Shown: piece by piece, positions 57,664 through 64,000 of the stretch
Layout of the letters: every line of letters starts with the position of its first letter
Position numbering within the stretch: position 1 is the stretch's first letter
Assembly: GCA_038087015.1 (NCBI GenBank)
Contig: JASBNA010000052.1
Location: 248,001 to 312,000, forward strand
Source of the DNA: Cerrena zonata
Lineage: Eukaryota > Basidiomycota > Agaricomycetes > Polyporales > Cerrenaceae
Length of the DNA stretch: 64,000 nt
Direction: 5' to 3'
Position numbers and translations under genes: made by a program
The notes under the pieces: model-generated
The model's database searches: none
Seen by the model: the letters and a program-made list of their open reading frames with translations, nothing else
What the model was told of the DNA's origin: nothing

Positions 57664-60600
57664 TTACCATGAAATTTTGGCAACAAATGATTGAGGGTGT
57701 TTTCTAACATACATCTTTCTCAATTCGTCGTATAAGAAGACAATGCAGCCAAACCCCACTGCTATGAAGTAATACTCAACTGGAACCTGGCCGGTACTCA
57801 AATTTTTTTGAATTGCAGGTATGTAGTTTATGATGAAAGTGATACCTAAAGCAGCGGGTATTGCCATAAACATATAATGGTTTTTGAACGGATTTTGTTG
57901 GAAAATACTCAAGTATCTCGTTCTTATAGAAAGTAAGTTGAAGAATTGCATTATAACCAAGTTGACGAAGTAGATTGATGAAGACATGGAACTGATATCT
58001 TCAAAGTTTGGCAAGTTATCTGTGGCACCGTAAGATAATGTAAGTTTACTGAATGGGATACCATGTCTTTGAAAGTTTAAAAATGCAACCAACATTGATG
58101 TGAATGTATAGAATGTCCCCACAATAAAGTAAGAATGTAAGATCAATCTATAATCAACCAACCTTTCCTTTGATAAAATACGAGGTTTTTTAAATAGCAT
58201 GTTCTTTTCACTTGGTTCAAAGGCTAATGTTATAGCACCTAAACAATCAGTAAGACAACAAATGATAATCATGTTGAAAGATGATAAAACTTGAGGTAAC
58301 CCAAATATAACATTAAGAAGAATTGGCCATAATTCAGAATAGGTACCAGCTGGTAAAAGATAAGCCAAAGTCTTCTTCAAATTTTCAAAGACTAATCTAC
58401 CAAATTTTAAAGCTTCAACAATTGCATGAACTGACTCTAAAAGAACTAAATCACTGGCTTCTTTAGCAATATCACATCCATCTTTTAATGAAATACCAAC
58501 ATCAGCTGCTCTCAAAGATGGTGCATCGTTAATACCATCACCAATCATACCTACTATATGTTTTCTTTTTTGGAATTGGTTAACAATCATTAATTTTTGC
58601 TCTGGGGTAGTTCTAGCAAAAATTATTTCTTTATAATTGGTGAGTTGATCCCATTGATTATCATTCAAAAAATTCATATCATGACCGGATATAGCAATAG
58701 CACGGTCGATCTCATTTTCAAGATTAGGCAATTCTTTTGCTTTTTGATCAACATAATATTGTTTATCTAAATCTCCAATATTGTCAACACCTTCGTTATC
58801 AGAGACAATTCCACACAGTTTACCGATAGAAACAGCAGTCAATTCAAAGTCACCAGTAATCATGACAATTTTTATACCGGCTGATTTCAAACTCTCAGTA
58901 GTATCCCTAATCCCATCTCTTGGAGGATCACATAAACCAATCATACCAACAAAAATTAACTCAGGACTTTGTTCATTCATCATATCAGTAATAATTTCAG
59001 TTGACTTCAAACTATCAGTCAATATCTGCTCGCTGAAAGTTTCCTTTGGAATCACTTTAGCAGCCAAAAGAATAACCCTTCTACCATTTTTGGCCCAGTT
59101 GGTTTGAACTGATGAAATATTCTGTTTATATTCATCACTCAAAGGCTCGAGTATACCAGCCTCGGTTGTTAAAGAACATTTATTCAATAATATATCTGGA
59201 GCACCTTTAATAGCCATTAAATAATGATCACTTGGGTCACCATTCAATCCAATCAGTTCCCAACCAGTTTGGGATGTAGCTTCTAACAATTTCACCATGA
59301 ACTTATTCTTAGAATTAAATGACAATTCACTCCTCTTGAACCATTTAGCAGATAACTCATTCTTTAAGGAAAAGCCTTCCGAAAACTTGAAAGTAGCTTG
59401 ATCAGTTGCATTACCTGAAAGGTTAGAACCAGAGGTTGAATCATTACACAAACCAGCAACTGTGTATAGAGTATCCAAACCTTCATCGAACTTCTCTTCG
59501 GAAGGTTCAGATTCCTTTTTATTGCAATAAACATTGGTAACAAACATTTGATTTTTTGTTAAAGTACCAGTTTTATCGGAGCATAAAACACTAACTGATC
59601 CTAAAGTTTCAACAACCGAAAGTGATTTACATAAGATTTTATTCTTACGCATAGCACCAGCTGTGATAATGAGACAAGTTGTTAAAGCAATAGGTAACCC
59701 TTCTGGCATAAAAGCAACTGCAACTGAAACAATGTCAACAATCAAGGTAGGTACGTTAATCCAGTTAGGATAATCTTTTCTTAACCAAGCAGCCCAAAGA
59801 ATAATAACTAAAACCACCAAAGAAATAATGATAATTACAGTTAAAATAACAAATCTGAGGATTTCAATTTGAACTGGTGTCAATCCTTTCTTTGGTTTGG
59901 AAGACATTTTAGCAATTTGACCAAACACTGTTGCATCACCAATGGAAACCACAATACCAAGACCATTCCCACTTACACAAGAAGTACCTTGCATTGCAAT
60001 ACAATTACTTTCGAGATAATTGGAGCTGTATAATGGATCAGGGTTTGAATGAGTAAAACAAGGTTTAGATTCACCGGTTAAAACAGATTTATCCAACATT
60101 AAATCATTAGAATTTTGGAAAATTCTAATATCAGCAGGAACTTTATCACCAGATTGAATTGAAATCAAATCACCAGGAACCAAGGCCTTAGCAGGAATAA
60201 TTATTGATTGACCATCTCTAATAACATGAGAGTCGAGTGGGATCATATCATAGATAGAATCCATAACTTTTGAACTTGAAAAATCTTGCCAAAAGTTGAA
60301 AAGAGCTTGGGAAAGAAAGACAACCAATAGAACAATACCAAGAATCAAATTAGCAACAGCTGGAGGACTTCCTAGAGGCTTCCAAGAAACTATACACAAT
60401 ATACCACCGGCAAATAACAAAATACCAAATCCACCAAAAAAATAAATGAAAAGTTTCTTGAGTAAATTTGAAGGAGGTTTTGATTGAACATTTTCACCAT
60501 ACTTTTTAGCATGTTCGTTTGCAATTGAAGTAGTTAAACCATTGGCAGCATCAGAAGACAATGTTGCAACGATTTGATCGATTGGTTCGACATTCCAAGT

Positions 60601-60897
60601 ATAATCTACCAAAGGAGGTTCTGCGTTATCGTGCTTTCTTGACTGGGAGTAATCGATTTGAGAATTAGCATCGATTTGATGTGACACCGTCTTATAAACA
60701 CCAGGCAATACATTATCTGGAGCTATCTTCTCTTTGATTTGGAAAATAGACGAACGTCTATTAAGAGGAGGTTTATTAGAACGTTTTCTTGAAGGATTTT
60801 CAATATCAAACTGGATCCTTTCCTGTGCTTCCCCAACGGTGGTTTCTTCGTCTTCGTCCAAACGTTTTTTCGAAAAATCTGAGTTTACTGAAGCCAT
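57664..60897 (-). CDS. P-type cation ATPase, IIC-like; candidate ACU (alkali-cation uptake) ATPase
   Basis: 1,077 residues. Core motifs: LTGESKP (~269-275, actuator), MPEGLP in helix 4 (~399), CSDKTGTLTKNQ with the phosphorylated Asp near 440, KGAPDILL (nucleotide domain), DPPRDG, and MIGDGINDAP (~785-794). The helix-4 block (LITAGAMRKNKILCKSLSVVETLG) and FARTTPEQKLMIVNQFQKR resemble the animal Na,K-ATPase type IIC more than the ENA (IID) pumps. Fungal IIC-related pumps described in Pichia sorbitophila and Ustilago (ACU) take up K+ or Na+ with high affinity at the plasma membrane. The long charged N-terminus (~1-95) fits that group. Assignment to ACU, rather than another IIC fungal pump, is inference. 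Confidence 0.85.
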   Translation of the reverse strand: MASVNSDFSKKRLDEDEETTVGEAQERIQFDIENPSRKRSNKPPLNRRSSIFQIKEKIAPDNVLPGVYKTVSHQIDANSQIDYSQSRKHDNAEPPLVDYTWNVEPIDQIVATLSSDAANGLTTSIANEHAKKYGENVQSKPPSNLLKKLFIYFFGGFGILLFAGGILCIVSWKPLGSPPAVANLILGIVLLVVFLSQALFNFWQDFSSSKVMDSIYDMIPLDSHVIRDGQSIIIPAKALVPGDLISIQSGDKVPADIRIFQNSNDLMLDKSVLTGESKPCFTHSNPDPLYSSNYLESNCIAMQGTSCVSGNGLGIVVSIGDATVFGQIAKMSSKPKKGLTPVQIEILRFVILTVIIIISLVVLVIILWAAWLRKDYPNWINVPTLIVDIVSVAVAFMPEGLPIALTTCLIITAGAMRKNKILCKSLSVVETLGSVSVLCSDKTGTLTKNQMFVTNVYCNKKESEPSEEKFDEGLDTLYTVAGLCNDSTSGSNLSGNATDQATFKFSEGFSLKNELSAKWFKRSELSFNSKNKFMVKLLEATSQTGWELIGLNGDPSDHYLMAIKGAPDILLNKCSLTTEAGILEPLSDEYKQNISSVQTNWAKNGRRVILLAAKVIPKETFSEQILTDSLKSTEIITDMMNEQSPELIFVGMIGLCDPPRDGIRDTTESLKSAGIKIVMITGDFELTAVSIGKLCGIVSDNEGVDNIGDLDKQYYVDQKAKELPNLENEIDRAIAISGHDMNFLNDNQWDQLTNYKEIIFARTTPEQKLMIVNQFQKRKHIVGMIGDGINDAPSLRAADVGISLKDGCDIAKEASDLVLLESVHAIVEALKFGRLVFENLKKTLAYLLPAGTYSELWPILLNVIFGLPQVLSSFNMIIICCLTDCLGAITLAFEPSEKNMLFKKPRILSKERLVDYRLILHSYFIVGTFYTFTSMLVAFLNFQRHGIPFSKLTLSYGATDNLPNFEDISSMSSSIYFVNLVIMQFFNLLSIRTRYLSIFQQNPFKNHYMFMAIPAALGITFIINYIPAIQKNLSTGQVPVEYYFIAVGFGCIVFLYDELRKMYVRKHPQSFVAKISW

Positions 60898-62039
60898 TTT
60901 CTTCTTGATTTACTATTGTCTTTCTTTGTTGAATTTGTTCAATACAAACTTTTTAAACCATTATATTAACCTAAGCGTCATTTCACTTTATATATCTACA
61001 CCAAATTCCTTCATACGGCTTCAGAAAGCACGTTCAATTAATTACGCTGGTGAATTGAACTACATAACCCTTTAATGGCCCTTTGGTCCATAACTCAAAG
61101 TTTATTTCGCCGTTCAACTAACTTCTTACATTCGCAAAAAGAATAAACTCAACGAGAGAATTGATTTCAATGTCCCAATCTAGATATTCCTCTTGACCTT
61201 GAGCTATTTTCATCTGACGAATGAGATAAATCCCTCTAATGAAAGACTAGAGGTTGTGAATAAAAGTTGAGGGATTTTGTCTTTGGTGAAATGTTTTGAT
61301 TTCTTTGAGGGTTTTTTCCACCATTAAACTGAGTACCTCGCTGTTTTTTTTTTTTTTGTTTTTTGCAGTAATTTCGCAGTCTTTTTCATTTTGGGTAAAA
61401 TGTTGTAGTGCTTTTGGCTATTGAATCAGAGACAATCAGTGGCATTTGGTGAATTAAGATGACTACGGGGCTTAGTGAAGTCTTTTGTGAGTACTAAATA
61501 GTTAACGTTAGATGAGGCTTCAATTTTCAGGAGTTGGTGAGGTTGTCATTTGATTTTTTCGAAGGTTAATTAGCTTGGTTTATGGTCACAGGCAGAATAA
61601 GCCTGCAAATATCAATGACAAGGTTCTCTGGCTTCATTTTTTCTTATCGGATATATTTAATGTTACCAGGTAGCAGTGAATGTTTAAATCGGTATTTCTT
61701 TATTCATTGAGCTCTACGTAAGCATATAATACAATAATGGACTCGATAATTAGAAATATAGTTCAATGACAATAATTGCAGTGAATCTGCAAGGCAGGCT
61801 TGTCAAAAAAGATACAGAGATAGAGAGTAATGTTTTAACTATATCAAAATTACTAATTATCTGGTAATTTATGTTGTAAAATGGATGCAACCTTTCACTA
61901 TACTTTGCTTATATTGGAAACAACGAATCAAAAAGCGATCTACACTAATCCCAAGAATACTTTGAATATTTGTCAATAAGAAACTAATATCCAGCTTTTT
62001 TGATTGGCCAATACAAACGCTTCTTACTATGACTTTTTA

Positions 62040-62395
62040 TCTCGTATACATTCATCGTAAAATTCATACACTGTTGTCACAGTTCATGGTTGCCCCTTAT
62101 CAAGGCGATATCTGGATATCTTTCTTTATAACTCAACAGTAACAACAAACTTTCTAATGAATAAAATCCTCAGTCAACAGAATATCCCAAGAATAAATCC
62201 TGTGTATCTGGTAACTCTCCTACCTCAAATAGCGTGAGTAAATCATGCAATTGGCCATGGATGTCTCCTAAGAAAGTTACTGACGCATCAACGTATTGAA
62301 TATTGGCTTCTTGAACTAGTAATTTAATCATTTTACTTCAACGTCTGACTCCGGTATATACTTGCACTGCTTGACGTTTTCAATAGCCCTATGTT
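62040..62395 (-). pseudogene. Decayed PP6/SIT4-type protein phosphatase
   Basis: Read from high to low coordinates, three frames together give a PPP-family catalytic subunit in order. QCKYIPESDVEV (about 62385-62340) corresponds to the N-terminal KCKYLPE block of Sit4. A 53-codon frame (62331-62170) has VTFLGDIHGQLHDLLTLF, the metal-binding GDxHG motif. After an in-frame TGA at the place of the Arg in VDRG come GFYSLE, then [13 protein letters not shown] (the GNHE metal/catalytic motif), then, after a frame change, VYEFYDECIR. Stops and indels make it non-functional. The C-terminal half is not recognisable. Confidence 0.88.
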
Positions 62396-62624
62396 ACTTT
62401 TGATGATTCAAATCTGTGCCTTGGGAGAAAATAAAGAACACCACTTTCAAGCTTCTTCTTATTGAGGCTATTCAATGGATTTTAAATTATCAATGCTTAC
62501 TGAGGCTATTCTAAAGTCCAACCGAAGTTATTCTAATCAAAAAAAGTTCGATCCTCATTTGATGGTTTAAAATGGATAATATCATCAAAATATGAACTGC
62601 AGAGGGTAAAACTGACATTTTGCT

Positions 62625-62768
62625 CTAACTCAAATCAGCTTCCTTTTGTTTCAAGTGAAAAATCTTAGATTTAAAGGAACCAGTGAAAAAGGATTTAAAA
62701 TCAAGTCCATAAGGTGGTTTTTGTACGTATTGGTGCTCATATTCAATTGTTAGCTTAATTCTCTTCAT
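62625..62768 (-). pseudogene. Short coding-like frame, possible gene relic
   Basis: An ATG-started frame of 47 codons with protein-like composition: IKLTIEYEHQYVQKPPYGLD, then FKSFFTGSFKSKIFHLKQK. Family unknown. It lies upstream, on the same strand, of the phosphatase relic but is not part of it. Confidence 0.3.
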
Positions 62769-63828
62769 GTGAAAGACCTTTCAAGTCCAAGACATGTAAA
62801 TGATAACAATTAGTCTCTTATTCAATAAATGTGATTTTCAGGATTTTTTCCATTTTTTTGTTGAATTTGACAAAAAGTATGCAAAATTTTTCTGACAAAC
62901 TATATCAAAATCAATCTGAAATGAGCTTTTCAAACTTTTATCATTCAAACTCTCTACGTATTTAATCTTTCGTATCAATCATTGCAAAACATCTTGTCGT
63001 CGTATCTATATCAAAAACAAATTGAAAAAAGAGAGATCAATTTTTTTATCCCTGGGACATCGACCTAAAGTAACTTAACTTCTTATCCAACTTATATGAC
63101 TTGTTTTCCAAATTATATGACGTGCTTCCAATTACTTAACCATGAATGAAATATTCAGCTTGCCAGTGGTGGGTCCCGATCAGTAAAATTACAATGAAGG
63201 ATATTCATTAAATTCAGTGCCCCCAACATTGATGATTGCACATTTGACACACAATAAAAAGCACGGAAAGGACGTCATCTAAAATGATTTATTAAAGTAT
63301 AAGTGACTTCTTTTTCCTATAAAGACTAGAGTGGTCAACAAAATAGAATAAAAAGTCAAAACCTTTCAGGAAAAGTTCGAAACAAGTTCTAAAATATCAC
63401 AATAGAACAAATGTTAATAAGCCAAATCTGATTATGAAGATTGAATTACAATACAAAGAATCATGAAAGGATTGATTTTCTATTAAACATCCTTAGCACC
63501 AAAGATAAATTTAGTACTATAAACATTCTAAACTCCTGCTGCAAACTAGTAGAATAAGCTTTGAACAAAGTTTGAAACATGCTGAGTATTTACTCCCGCT
63601 GCATATTTCCAGAGCTCTCCACACAAACTTCAATATGATCTACAAAAAAGCTAAGTTAGTATCGAGGTTCCAACAAAGAAGTTTATTCTCTCGAAATTGC
63701 AGCAAAAGTTATTTCATGACTGATTAGGCGGCGTACAGATCTTTTAGTGTACGTCATAGGTCGAGGTACAAGCCGTACTCTATGTAAAGAAATTGATGTC
63801 TGTCTAAGCTCAATTTTAGTAACCAAAG

Positions 63829-63993
63829 ATGAAACCAGTTAAACTTGAAATACTTCTTAAAGACGCTAAAAGAGAGCTTACCACCGGTGATGTTATTACA
63901 GGAACGTTGGTGGTTAAAATTGCGAAAAAAGCCAATATAGAGGAGATTATAATTGGATTTGAAGAATCTTCAATTGCCCAAATCATAGGATAA
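63829..63993 (+). pseudogene. Arrestin-like N-terminal fragment ending in an early stop
   Basis: ATG at 63829 opens 54 codons: MKPVKLEILLKDAKRELTTG, then DVITGTLVVKI, IEEIIIGFEES. Charged beta strands, a GDxITG turn and the I-x-I-x-F strand match the N-terminal fold of arrestin/ART proteins (which bind ubiquitin ligases and cargo transporters). The frame ends with TAA TAG at 63991-63996. One reading-frame step would avoid these stops (NHRIID...), so a small deletion is likely, but the window ends here. Either a broken gene or a relic. Confidence 0.5.
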
Positions 63994-64000
63994 TAGATTA

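Larger units (their letters stand above)
60898..63828. other. 2.9-kb gene desert with gene relics
   Basis: No intact gene. A PP6/SIT4-type phosphatase relic lies on the minus strand at 62040-62395. Two further short coding-like frames on the minus strand are at ~61118-61248 (MKIAQGQEEYLDWDIEINS) and 62625-62768 (listed separately). The first 180 bp after the ATPase start is its promoter. T-rich runs occur near 61343. The remainder shows no pattern I can name. Confidence 0.6.

Noticed and set aside
61118..61248. Minus-strand frame MKIAQGQEEYLDWDIEINS as part of the phosphatase relic
   Set aside because: It does not align to the PPP C-terminal motifs, so I do not join it to the relic.

Overview
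The window is a chromosome segment of a budding yeast (Saccharomycotina). Genes are intron-poor, alternate between strands, lack operons and are separated by AT-rich spacers. The likely group is the CTG-Ser clade (Debaryomyces/Meyerozyma/Candida relatives). In the DID4/VPS2 homologue an in-frame CTG (18163-18165) falls where the S. cerevisiae protein, as I remember it, has serine. The gene content (ACU-type cation ATPase, MDR1/FLU1-like transporters, several ferric reductases) also fits. The species cannot be named from the sequence.

Region 1 (1-25.8 kb) is mostly conserved housekeeping: the tail of an unidentified membrane protein, SEC5 (exocyst), REB1 (Myb-type DNA-binding factor), a small secreted protein, a NudE-like dynein regulator, LAA1 (2,164-residue AP-1 accessory protein), a FET3-type multicopper ferroxidase, then DID4, MET14, MRP17 and AUR1. 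These four are the same genes as the S. cerevisiae YKL001C-YKL004W block, but the DID4-MET14 pair is inverted. A glucose-6-phosphate 1-epimerase and a disordered, Cdk-site-rich protein with a KEN box follow.

Region 2 (25.8-35.4 kb) holds a tRNA-Arg(UCU), a 0.95 kb GC-rich stretch without convincing genes (possible structured RNA or decayed element), an unusual protein with two Zn2Cys6-type cysteine sets, a fasciclin-domain membrane protein, an SGN1-like RRM protein, a PaiB-like FMN-binding protein, and a relic zone with a decayed MFS transporter and dispersed repeats.

Region 3 (35.4-60.9 kb) is rich in transport, redox and stress genes: two tandem MDR1/FLR1-type exporters (a third copy is the relic), a GRE2-like reductase, a pyruvate-decarboxylase paralogue split by a one-base frameshift, ALG8, a ferric reductase split by a one-base frameshift exactly at an A-AAA-AAG heptamer, a FEX-type fluoride exporter, an atypical SDR, a second full-length ferric reductase, an MCH-type carrier and an ACU-like P-type ATPase. 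With FET3 at 15.7 kb, the window has one ferroxidase and two ferric reductases, but they do not form one compact cluster.

Region 4 (60.9-64 kb) is a gene desert that contains a clearly decayed PP6/SIT4-type protein phosphatase on the minus strand, other coding-like scraps, and an arrestin-like N-terminal fragment at the right edge. A second desert (52.3-55.8 kb) has a coding-like exon without a start codon and a TATA box upstream of very short ORFs. I found no convincing new multi-gene system. The most noteworthy signals are the two frameshifted genes, the phosphatase and MFS relics, the double zinc-cluster protein and the GC-rich stretch beside the tRNA.
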